Assembly: GCA_964346295.1 (NCBI GenBank)
Contig: CAYFUG010000020.1
Location: 1-20,392, forward strand
Direction of reading: 5' to 3'
From: CAYFUG01 sp964346295
GTDB taxonomy: Bacteria > Patescibacteriota > Minisyncoccia > Moranbacterales > DUUL01
Length of the DNA: 20,392 nucleotides
Of this stretch, positions 8,175 through 13,661 are shown one piece after another; within the stretch, counting starts at the first letter, position 1, and every line of letters starts with the position of its first letter. The notes beneath the pieces are model-generated. The model did not search any database. It was not told where the DNA came from and saw nothing but the letters and a program-made list of their open reading frames with translations. The translations under genes were made by a program, and so were the position numbers.

Positions 8175-9320
8175 TCAGAGTCGTTCTACCTTCTCTAGAA
8201 ATTCTTGCTCTGCTTCCTTAAGATTCTTGTTTTCTAGACGAACCCGTAAAGTATTATCAGCAGCTTCGGTGTCGTAGGTTTGAGCTAATTTACGAGCGCT
8301 TCCGGAATCGGACAGTTTAATTTGTCCGCGGGTAATGCTGGGAGTTTCGCTATAGAAGATAGCAAAGGCCTTGCCTTGAGAGAAGTTTTTTTGGATTTCC
8401 TCTAAAATGAAGGGGATGTCTTTTTCGGTAGCTTTAGATTGAATAAAATCGTCCAAAGAAAGAGAGGCCCAGGATAATTTTTTGCTTTCATCCCACTTGA
8501 GTTGGGCCATAACTTTGCCCCAGAGCTTCAAAAAAGAAAGAGATTTAGTTTTGTAAAGATGGCGAATAATTGTAGGTTGATCGGCATCCCTTTTCATTAA
8601 TTGAGCCGCAAAGATCATAGTGCGAGGGGTAGTGGCGGGGGTTTGGAAGCTCTCGGTAGCAGAGATGATTCCGGTAAGTAGGCTTTGAGATATTTCCTGA
8701 CTGATAGAACTCTCCTTATCTGACTTGTTTTCTCTTTCTAATAAGTAGCTGGTGAGGATTTCTGAGACAGAAGAGGCGGTGAGGTCAACAGCATTAACTT
8801 GACCAAAATTGTCGTTAGCACTTTGATTATCCAGATTGATTTTAGGAACCTCAAAAAATAAGTCAGTGTTGTCTTGGTAAATTTTTCCTAAGGCATCTAA
8901 GCTAGTAGCTCCTACTACAATCACTAGGTTGTAATTGAAGTCAGCTGGAACAAAAGAGAAGTCTTTGGGGTCGATAGTCCCTTTTTCGGGAGTAAGACGA
9001 ATTACATACTTGTCGGGCTGTTGTTCGGTTTTGATGTCAATAATTCGGTTGTTTTTGGTGTTGAAGTAAAGAAGGAAATCTCGAACGCCAATTAAATCTG
9101 ATTTAATTTTGTCAGGTTTTTTGAGGAATTCCAGTTTTTGAGGAACTGATCCGGGGCTTAATAAGATAGAAACTTCTTTTTTCTTCTCTTCTTTTTTTAA
9201 GAGATGACCAAGGGCAAATGTCCCACAGACTTGATCATCGGAGGGATTGGGAGGGGTAACGATAAGAATTTTGTCTGATTTTTCAATCAAGGAAAAGAAT
9301 TCTTGGTATTTTTCTGCCAT
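8175..9320 (-). CDS. DHH/RecJ-NrnA-type phosphoesterase homologue with degenerate catalytic motifs
   Basis: A 381-residue protein with the overall plan of NrnA/RecJ-like DHH phosphoesterases: an N-terminal alpha/beta domain and, after a linker, a DHHA1-like C-terminal domain ending SARKLAQTYDTEAADNTLRVRLENK. The metal-binding motifs have been replaced. The family's H-x-N-P-D-x-D-A-x-G appears as PPNPSDDQVCG (23-33). The second Asp region is VVGATSLDALG (135-145). DHH itself is DNQSANDNFG (164-173). The D-T-G-x-F motif is ATESF (221-225). The fold is therefore probably kept while nuclease or phosphatase activity is lost, suggesting a binding or regulatory role. That it derives from the DHH family is well supported by motif spacing; loss of activity is inferred. 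It stands first in the minus-strand run before the DNA glycosylase and miaA, with its own promoter. Confidence 0.65.
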   Translation of the reverse strand: MAEKYQEFFSLIEKSDKILIVTPPNPSDDQVCGTFALGHLLKKEEKKKEVSILLSPGSVPQKLEFLKKPDKIKSDLIGVRDFLLYFNTKNNRIIDIKTEQQPDKYVIRLTPEKGTIDPKDFSFVPADFNYNLVIVVGATSLDALGKIYQDNTDLFFEVPKINLDNQSANDNFGQVNAVDLTASSVSEILTSYLLERENKSDKESSISQEISQSLLTGIISATESFQTPATTPRTMIFAAQLMKRDADQPTIIRHLYKTKSLSFLKLWGKVMAQLKWDESKKLSWASLSLDDFIQSKATEKDIPFILEEIQKNFSQGKAFAIFYSETPSITRGQIKLSDSGSARKLAQTYDTEAADNTLRVRLENKNLKEAEQEFLEKVERL

Positions 9321-9362
9321 GAAAATTTATAGTTAAAAATTATGAAATTATTTTAGCCTTTC

Positions 9363-9391
9363 AATTTAGCATAGTAAAAGTTTTTTTTCAA
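9363..9391 (-). promoter_or_regulatory. Sigma-70-type promoter for the DHH-like gene
   Basis: On the minus strand, TTGAAA (9391-9386) and TAAATT (9368-9363) are separated by exactly 17 bases. The predicted start lies about 36 bases before the ATG at 9320. A second -35-like TTGACA (9414-9409) lies further upstream without a good -10. Confidence 0.45.
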
Positions 9392-9449
9392 TACCCCGTC
9401 CTCTTTCATGTCAAATAAAAAGGGATTTTGTTCTTAAAGGCTAGGTACT

Positions 9450-9469
9450 CCTAAGTATATATCCTTAGG
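9450..9469. promoter_or_regulatory. 20-bp inverted repeat next to the rpsT promoter (possible operator)
   Basis: CCTAAG (9450-9455) and CTTAGG (9464-9469) form a perfect 6-bp inverted repeat around TATATATC, ending one base before the TTGACT box. The position suits a regulator site for rpsT or the divergent DHH-like gene. No known regulator is recognised. Confidence 0.3.
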
Positions 9470-9470
9470 C

Positions 9471-9500
9471 TTGACTTTATCCCGAGAAAATGTTTTTATT
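9471..9500 (+). promoter_or_regulatory. Probable rpsT promoter
   Basis: TTGACT (9471-9476) matches the -35 consensus at five of six positions. TTTATT (9495-9500), 18 bases on, matches the -10 at four of six. This would give a leader of about 45 nt before rpsT. Confidence 0.4.
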
Positions 9501-9551
9501 GATTACTAGTAAGAGGCAGGCTAATTCTATATTATTTTTTAGTAAATAACA

Positions 9552-9824
9552 ATGGCAAATAAGAAATCAGCTCAAAAATATCTAGGGGTAACAGCTCGAA
9601 GAACCGAGGAGAACAACCTTTATCGGAAAAGTTACAAGAAGCTAACTAAGCAAGTAGTGTCTTTGTCTCAATCCGGTAAGACAAAAGAGGCCCAGGAAAA
9701 ATTTTCTTTAGCTCAGAAAGCTCTTGATAAAGCAGCTAAAGTGGGAGTTATTAAAAAAGGAGCGGCCGATCGAAAAAAATCTCGCTTGTCGGCTAAAGTT
9801 AATGTCACTCCGGCCAAAAAATAG
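9552..9824 (+). CDS. rpsT: Small ribosomal subunit protein bS20
   Basis: A 90-residue, very basic protein recognisable as bS20. It opens MANKKSAQKYLGVTARRTEENNLYRK, continues with a helical Lys/Ala-rich middle, and carries the family signature KKGAADRKKSRLSAKV near the C-terminus. bS20 binds 16S rRNA early in 30S assembly. It is a single-gene unit, with an upstream promoter-like pair and a strong terminator about 50 bases after the stop. No Shine-Dalgarno precedes the ATG (the bases before it are AAATAACA), in contrast to the other ribosomal protein gene here, rpsU. The length is normal for the family. Confidence 0.95.
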   Translation: MANKKSAQKYLGVTARRTEENNLYRKSYKKLTKQVVSLSQSGKTKEAQEKFSLAQKALDKAAKVGVIKKGAADRKKSRLSAKVNVTPAKK

Positions 9825-9872
9825 CCTTTCCACATTTTTAAGAGATTTTAGTGTTTATTGGCAGATGAATTT

Positions 9873-9919
9873 AACAGGAAGTAACTTTATTTTACTTAAA
9901 GAGGACTTCCTGTTTTTTT
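9873..9919 (+). terminator. Rho-independent terminator of rpsT
   Basis: AACAGGAAGT (9873-9882) pairs perfectly with ACTTCCTGTT (9905-9914) over a 22-base loop and runs into seven T (9913-9919). It closes the rpsT transcript. Confidence 0.85.
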
Positions 9920-9970
9920 ATTAGTGTCTTTATTGTTTTCGAAGAAGTTATTTTTGGGCGATGAAAACTC

Positions 9971-10125
9971 TACAATTTAGAATTCTATCAATTCGGTGGG
10001 GAGGTAGTCTAATTTAGAATTTGCAGTAAAAGGCCCGTTTCTCAAGGACCCTTATTTAAATTATCAGGGGTGCTAAATGCACCGGTTTAGTTTTTTGGGT
10101 CTCTCGTGCCGACTAAGACCTTTTT
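9971..10125 (+). ncRNA. Candidate small RNA between rpsT and the HU gene
   Basis: This gene-free stretch holds a -10-like TACAAT (9971-9976) with a poor -35, then two tandem hairpins followed by T-runs. The first is GGTGC/GCACC (10069-10073 with 10079-10083), with TTTTTT at 10091-10096. The second is GGTCT-C-TCG-TGC-CGA-CTA-AGACC (10098-10120) followed by TTTTT (10121-10125). AATTTAGAATT occurs twice (9974-9984 and 10011-10021). Two plus-strand terminators after rpsT's own terminator suggest a short independent transcript of roughly 140 nt. It matches no RNA family I recognise (not tmRNA, SRP RNA or a tRNA). The hairpins could be chance in AT-rich DNA. Confidence 0.25.
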
Positions 10126-10149
10126 GATTATTTGTTTCCTACTTGCTCA

Positions 10150-10186
10150 AAATAAAACAAGGAGCTTTCTACTCCTTGCTTTATTT
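10150..10186 (-). terminator. Rho-independent terminator of the HU gene
   Basis: AAATAAAACAAGGAG (10150-10164) pairs with CTCCTTGCTTTATTT (10172-10186) with one mismatch and a seven-base loop. On the minus strand the stem ends in a T-rich tail, 30-65 bases after the HU stop codon. The A/T flanks would allow it to work in both directions. Confidence 0.8.
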
Positions 10187-10215
10187 TCTGCTTTTCGATC
10201 TTCAGTCTGACGGTC

Positions 10216-10491
10216 TTATTTTCGAACGGCATCTTTAAGAGCTTTTCCGGCCTTGAATTTGGGAACGTTGGTGGCAGGAATCTTCATTTGTTCTCCGGTG
10301 GAAGGATTAACTCCCATGCGAGCAGCTCGAGTGGTTACGGAAAAACTTCCGAAGCCAGTCAGAGTCACTTGCTCGTTGCCTTGCAAAGCTTCAGTAACGG
10401 TATCCAGGAAAGCTTCTAACATTCGTTCCGCATCTTTTTTGCTGGCTCCAGTTTTTTGGGCTATTGCTGCAACTAGTGCGCTTTTGTTCAT
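10216..10491 (-). CDS. hup: DNA-binding protein HU
   Basis: A 91-residue HU/IHF-family histone-like protein: MNKSALVAAIAQKTGASKKDAERML (dimerisation helices), VTLTGFGSFSV (saddle strands) and the flexible DNA-binding arm including RMGVNPSTGEQMKIPA, then FKAGKALKDAV. It bends DNA and compacts the nucleoid as a homodimer, or as a heterodimer if a second copy exists. The arm keeps the Asn-Pro that intercalates into DNA. It is one of only two genes in the window with a clear Shine-Dalgarno: GGAGG on the minus strand at 10503-10499, seven bases before the ATG. Monocistronic, with its own terminator. Confidence 0.95.
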   Translation of the reverse strand: MNKSALVAAIAQKTGASKKDAERMLEAFLDTVTEALQGNEQVTLTGFGSFSVTTRAARMGVNPSTGEQMKIPATNVPKFKAGKALKDAVRK

Positions 10492-10498
10492 GATAACA

Positions 10499-10503
10499 CC
10501 TCC
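10499..10503 (-). promoter_or_regulatory. Strong Shine-Dalgarno of the HU gene
   Basis: GGAGG followed by TG, with seven bases between GGAGG and the ATG. Nearly all other genes in the window lack such a site. Confidence 0.8.
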
Positions 10504-10600
10504 GTTCTAGTTATAAATATTTATTTTATAGGAATCAGAGACACAAGTTTAGTTTGCGACTTGATTTGATATTGAATTGTAATCAGCAATCAAAGTGAAT

Positions 10601-10729
10601 AATTCTCGAATTTATTTTTTTGAGAATTTAAAAGTTTTAAAGTATCCTTAAATCAATCCCTTAACTTCACTAATTGCCATTTTAAGCATAAAAGCAATTT
10701 TTTGCAATACCTAAGGGATTTTAATTCTC
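10601..10729. other. Structured AT-rich intergenic segment upstream of the HU and HIT genes
   Basis: The gene-free stretch 10492-10940 contains several inverted repeats. AATTCTCGAA (10601-10610) pairs with TTTGAGAATT (10619-10628). AATCCCTTA (10655-10663) pairs perfectly with TAAGGGATT (10712-10720) and encloses a nested AATTGC/GCAATT stem (10672-10677 with 10694-10699). AATTCTC recurs at 10723-10729 and could compete for GAGAATT. Which strand is transcribed is not clear. It could be a leader RNA, a small RNA or a protein-binding region. No known riboswitch is recognised. Confidence 0.25.
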
Positions 10730-10940
10730 AATTTAGTCTTTTTTGTCTAATTTAAGGAAAAAATTTTAATTTAGAAATCAGTTCGTTCTTGCTGGGTGGA
10801 AGAGAGCTGTGGTTGTAATCAACTAAAAAATGCGTTAGATTAGTTCTGGGAAAAGGGCAATTGAATATGGATAACTTAATTAAATTAGAAGTGAGTACTC
10901 AGCCTTATCTCCAGGCCTATTTTCAGGCCTAGAGAGACTT

Positions 10941-10969
10941 TTGATGTAAAAGACTTCTAATTATTTAAT
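10941..10969 (+). promoter_or_regulatory. Promoter of the HIT-yfiH unit
   Basis: TTGATG (10941-10946) and TTTAAT (10964-10969) are separated by exactly 17 bases. Predicted start near 10976, giving a leader of about 77 nt and ruling out the upstream in-frame TTG at 10972 as the start of the HIT protein. Confidence 0.5.
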
Positions 10970-11052
10970 TATTGTCATTGATCCGCGAAACAAAGGGTTG
11001 CCATTTTATGCTCTCAATGTTCTCAGGGCTAATTTTTAATATTTTCATCCTT

Positions 11053-11418
11053 ATGTCTAAGAAGGAATGCATCTTTTGCAGGATTGTTAAAGGAGAGGTC
11101 TCGAGTGAAATTTTGTACCAAGATGATTTGGTAATAGCTTTTCCTGATGTCAATCCTAGTGCTCCTGTACATGTCTTAGTAATTCCCAAGGAGCATATTG
11201 AAAGCGTAAATCAATTGACAAAAAGTGAAAAACATGAGAAAGTTGCTGGGAGATTAATCTTGGCTGCCAAGCAAATTGCCCAAGAGAAGGGTATCGCGGA
11301 AGATGGCTATAAGTTATTACTTCGAACCGGCAAGCACGGGGGGCAAGAGATTCCGCATATTCATCTACACTTATTTGGGGGAGCCCAGCTGAGTGAAGAT
11401 ATTCGCCCCTTAAACTAG
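11053..11418 (+). CDS. HIT family protein (Hint-like nucleotide hydrolase/transferase)
   Basis: From the ATG at 11053 the protein has 121 residues and starts MSKKECIFCRIVKGEV, the standard N-terminus of bacterial Hint/HIT proteins with the CxxC pair (C6, C9). HVLVIPKEH (40-48) and the histidine triad H102-I-H104-L-H106 followed by LFGG complete the fold. The family hydrolyses nucleoside 5'-phosphoramidates and related AMP conjugates. The frame can be extended to a TTG at 10972, but this adds 27 hydrophobic residues unlike the family and lies upstream of the predicted transcription start, so the ATG is preferred. The stop is 7 bp before the YfiH-like gene, so the two form an operon. No Shine-Dalgarno. 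Confidence 0.9.
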   Translation: MSKKECIFCRIVKGEVSSEILYQDDLVIAFPDVNPSAPVHVLVIPKEHIESVNQLTKSEKHEKVAGRLILAAKQIAQEKGIAEDGYKLLLRTGKHGGQEIPHIHLHLFGGAQLSEDIRPLN

Positions 11419-11425
11419 ATTTTAG

Positions 11426-12025
11426 ATGGCCACTGAAAATAAACCTCTATTTGAAGTTAAAACCTATGGTTCTCTGGAAAAACTCCATCTAAAAAGAAAG
11501 GTGATTTTGCCACGACAAGTTCATGGAACTAAGGTTGTTAATCTGAACTCTGGAGGAGAAGATTTATCTTCTACGGATGGAATGATAACTGAAAACCCTC
11601 AGCTAATTTTAGGAATTGCTACCGCTGATTGTGCGCCGGTGGCTTTTTGGGAGAAGAATGGAAGAAGATGGGGCATTGCTCATTTAGGGTGGAGAGGTTT
11701 GGTGGCCGGATTAGGGCAAAAAATGTTGAGTAATTTCCAAGCTCCCCAAATTTTTATCGGCCCCTTTTTGGAGAGATTTGAAATTCAAAAAGATCAGTGC
11801 TATCTTCAAATTAAGAAAGTTTTTGGAGAGAGTTTTTTTCAGGTTAAAGAGGAAGATAAAATTTACTTTGATTTTAAAAGTGCTTTAGCGAGTGTCTTCC
11901 AGGAAGAAGGGAGGATTAGTTGGGACGGGAGGAATACTTTTGATTCCTCGGGGCTGGCTAGTTGGCGACGAGACAAAGATTCCAGCGGGAGAAATATAAC
12001 AATTATTAGAAGGGTAATTGGCTAG
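11426..12025 (+). CDS. YfiH/LACC1-family protein (Cu-oxidase_4; purine nucleoside phosphorylase/deaminase type)
   Basis: A 199-residue protein with the family's zinc/active-site residues in order: QVHG with His33, TADCAPV with Cys69, and HLGWRG with His86. The C-terminal SWRRDKDSSGRNITII matches the usual S-x-RRD-x-x-x-GR ending. Although often named 'polyphenol oxidase' or 'laccase domain', characterised members act on purine nucleosides (phosphorolysis, adenosine deamination). It is shorter than the usual 240-260 residues because the N-terminal 40 or so residues ahead of the QVHG strand are reduced. It follows the HIT gene after 7 bp, so a shared role in nucleotide salvage is plausible but only inferred. 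Confidence 0.85.
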   Translation: MATENKPLFEVKTYGSLEKLHLKRKVILPRQVHGTKVVNLNSGGEDLSSTDGMITENPQLILGIATADCAPVAFWEKNGRRWGIAHLGWRGLVAGLGQKMLSNFQAPQIFIGPFLERFEIQKDQCYLQIKKVFGESFFQVKEEDKIYFDFKSALASVFQEEGRISWDGRNTFDSSGLASWRRDKDSSGRNITIIRRVIG

Positions 12026-12064
12026 TTAATTTATCCTAGAATGGAAATTTAAGATTTTTTTAAA

Positions 12065-12070
12065 TATAAT
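12065..12070 (+). promoter_or_regulatory. Perfect -10 box of the rpsU promoter
   Basis: TATAAT, with a poor -35 (TGGAAA, 12042-12047) 17 bases upstream. The predicted start is near 12077, giving a leader of about 20 nt that contains little besides the Shine-Dalgarno. Confidence 0.55.
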
Positions 12071-12082
12071 CAATAAATCAAG

Positions 12083-12090
12083 AAAGGAGG
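12083..12090 (+). promoter_or_regulatory. Very strong Shine-Dalgarno of rpsU
   Basis: AAAGGAGG, seven bases before the ATG, is close to a full complement of the 16S rRNA 3' end. It contrasts with the lack of such sites at neighbouring genes and is the arrangement expected for bS21 autoregulation. Confidence 0.85.
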
Positions 12091-12097
12091 CTGTAGT

Positions 12098-12352
12098 ATG
12101 GTAGAAGTATCACAAAAAGATCGAGAAAAACCCGAAAGTGTAGTTCGGAGGTTTCAGCGACAAGTTCAGGGAAGCGGAACTTTGCCTAAGGCTCGCAAAA
12201 AAAGGTTTCTGACTAAAAAGAAGAACAAACGTCAACAGAAAGCAGAGGCGCTTTACAAGATGAAGATTCGCAAAGAAGTTGATAAGTATAAGAAGATGGG
12301 AATTTTCAACGAAGAGAAGTTGCGAGATATTAAAAAGCGAATGGATAGTTAA
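12098..12352 (+). CDS. rpsU: Small ribosomal subunit protein bS21
   Basis: An 84-residue basic protein. The N-terminal third, MVEVSQKDREKPESVVRRFQRQVQGSGTLPKARKKRF, is the conserved bS21 helix pair that lies near the 3' end of 16S rRNA. A long Lys/Arg-rich helix follows (KKKNKRQQKAEAL), and then an extra helical tail of about 25 residues (KEVDKYKKMGIFNEEKLRDIKKRMDS) that ordinary 60-70-residue bS21 proteins lack. The gene has its own TATAAT box and the strongest Shine-Dalgarno in the window. bS21 sits beside the anti-Shine-Dalgarno on the 30S platform, so dependence of its own mRNA on that sequence would give feedback control, as described in Bacteroidetes. Here this is an inference. Confidence 0.9.
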   Translation: MVEVSQKDREKPESVVRRFQRQVQGSGTLPKARKKRFLTKKKNKRQQKAEALYKMKIRKEVDKYKKMGIFNEEKLRDIKKRMDS

Positions 12353-12417
12353 TTTTAACTAAGAAATTGTCCGAAAATTATAGTTTCTGTCGTGATTTCT
12401 AAATCTGAACGGATTGC

Positions 12418-12441
12418 TTTGTCCGTGAGGCGGGCAAATTT
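12418..12441 (+). terminator. Possible weak terminator after rpsU
   Basis: TTTGTCCG (12418-12425) pairs with CGGGCAAA (12431-12438, one G-U) over the loop TGAGG, followed by only three T. It may attenuate rather than fully stop transcription into the yqeY-like gene. Confidence 0.35.
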
Positions 12442-12564
12442 ATCAGTTATCGTCACCTCTGGAATTTCAAAAAAATTCAAAATATTTGTCTAGGAATGGT
12501 GATTCTCGGATAGTTTTTGAGAGTAAGGAGGCGTGCTTCTTAAGTCAATAAAATTAAAAATTTA

Positions 12565-13014
12565 ATGGGAAATTTAAAGCAAAGAGTCCTCACTAATTTT
12601 AAAGAAGCTTTTAAGAGTAAAAACGAACTCTCAAAGCGGGTTTTGGGGTGGCTTAAGTCAGAAATCAAGAATCAAGAGATTGACCAAAAAACTGATGATT
12701 TACCAGATGAAGAGGTTGTTAAAATCATCAAGCGAGCTATTAAGCAGCGCAAGGAAGCCGCCCAGCAGTACCGAGAAGGCGATCGAGAAGAGTTAGCAAC
12801 AGCCGAAGAGCAGGAGGCAGCAGTTTTAGAGGATTATCTTCCTGAGCAATTGGAGGACGAGGTGATTGAAATCGAAGTAAAAAGAGCTATTGAAGAAGTT
12901 GGGGCTAATTCGCCTGATGACTTGGGCAAAGTGATGAGTAAAGTGATGACCAAATTGCAGGGCCAAGCGGATGGCACCAAAGTGAGGGAAATTACTCAAA
13001 GTCTTTTAAGCTAG
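12565..13014 (+). CDS. YqeY/GatB-domain protein
   Basis: A 149-residue, highly helical and charged protein of the YqeY family. It opens with LKQRVLTNFKEAFKSKNELSKRVLGWLKSEIKNQEID, followed by the signature DEEVVKIIKRAIKQRKEAAQQYREGDREELATAEEQEAAVLEDYLPEQL, and ends with a C-terminal GatB_Yqey tail-like domain with LGKVMSKVMTKLQGQADGTKVREI. The fold is related to the tRNA-binding tail of the GatB amidotransferase subunit; the function is unproven but thought to involve tRNA. In many bacteria yqeY lies next to rpsU, as here. The ATG overlaps the stop of a ten-codon GTG frame (TAATG at 12563-12567), and an AAGGAGG lies 33 bases upstream (see findings). It is followed by ybeY after 24 bp. Confidence 0.9.
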   Translation: MGNLKQRVLTNFKEAFKSKNELSKRVLGWLKSEIKNQEIDQKTDDLPDEEVVKIIKRAIKQRKEAAQQYREGDREELATAEEQEAAVLEDYLPEQLEDEVIEIEVKRAIEEVGANSPDDLGKVMSKVMTKLQGQADGTKVREITQSLLS

Positions 13015-13038
13015 AGGTGTTAGAAATAAAGCTCTGAA

Positions 13039-13560
13039 ATGAAGGAGGAAATTTTTTCATCAAAAAATCAGTCAAAAAATCGGATTGAGGTAAGCCTCCA
13101 GCCAGGAGGAGACAAGCGAGATACAGAGTTGGTTTCTGAGCTAAGGCAGCGGAGCGATCCGGAATGGCGGAATTATCTGAAGATTATAGTTGATTTTTTC
13201 AAAAAGCGGAGCTTGGTGGCTCCGACTTTTTGTTGCGAGTTGAGCTTGGCCTTTTTGTCTCTCGAAGAAATGCGGAAAGTCAACTTTCAATACAGAAAAA
13301 TGGATCGGCCCACCGATATACTTTCCTTTGACTATGAGAGAGAATTTGATTCTCAGGATCGAATAAAATGGCTAGAAGGAGAACTACTGTTTTGCCTTCC
13401 GGTGGTTGAGAAATACGCTCAAGAAAATCAAAAAACTCCCCGAGAGGAGTTTTGTTTGGATTTAGTACATGGCTGCCTTCATTTGGTAGGCTTTGAGCAC
13501 AGCAAAGAGATGTTTGCGTTACAGGAGAAACTGGCGGAAACATTGGCCGAGGCCTTCTAA
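13039..13560 (+). CDS. ybeY: Endoribonuclease/rRNA maturation factor YbeY
   Basis: A 173-residue metalloprotein. The zinc motif H144-G-C-L-H148-L-V-G-F-E-H154 is intact, and the preceding RKMDRPTDILSFDY (86-99) and LEGELLFCLPVV (112-123) are the family's conserved blocks. YbeY is needed for 16S rRNA 3'-end maturation and 70S quality control. The first 40 or so residues (poorly conserved, basic and polar) extend beyond the usual start, and an AAGGAGGAAA sequence lies just inside the chosen ATG, but no better in-frame start follows it, so 13039 is kept. It shares a plus-strand run with rpsU and yqeY, a small ribosome-related cluster. Confidence 0.92.
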   Translation: MKEEIFSSKNQSKNRIEVSLQPGGDKRDTELVSELRQRSDPEWRNYLKIIVDFFKKRSLVAPTFCCELSLAFLSLEEMRKVNFQYRKMDRPTDILSFDYEREFDSQDRIKWLEGELLFCLPVVEKYAQENQKTPREEFCLDLVHGCLHLVGFEHSKEMFALQEKLAETLAEAF

Positions 13561-13661
13561 AATCTTGTAACACCAGGCAACGCTGAATTAAAAATAGCGG
13601 GACTGCAAGTTTTAACCATAAGCGAAAATTTCTAACTAATTAGTGTTTTGAGATTCTTTGG

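Noticed and set aside
10867..10932. 21-codon frame MDNLIKLEVSTQPYLQAYFQA before the HIT promoter
   Set aside because: It has an ATG and a weak purine stretch upstream but no supported promoter or homology known to me; short frames of this size arise easily by chance.
10972..11052. N-terminal extension of the HIT protein from a TTG
   Set aside because: The extra 27 residues are hydrophobic and unlike the family; the predicted promoter (10941-10969) would place the TTG upstream of the transcript start. The ATG at 11053 gives the standard N-terminus.
13039..13060. Internal AAGGAGG as the Shine-Dalgarno of a shorter YbeY
   Set aside because: No ATG, GTG or TTG in frame occurs at a suitable distance behind it; the motif simply encodes Lys-Glu-Glu after the first Met.
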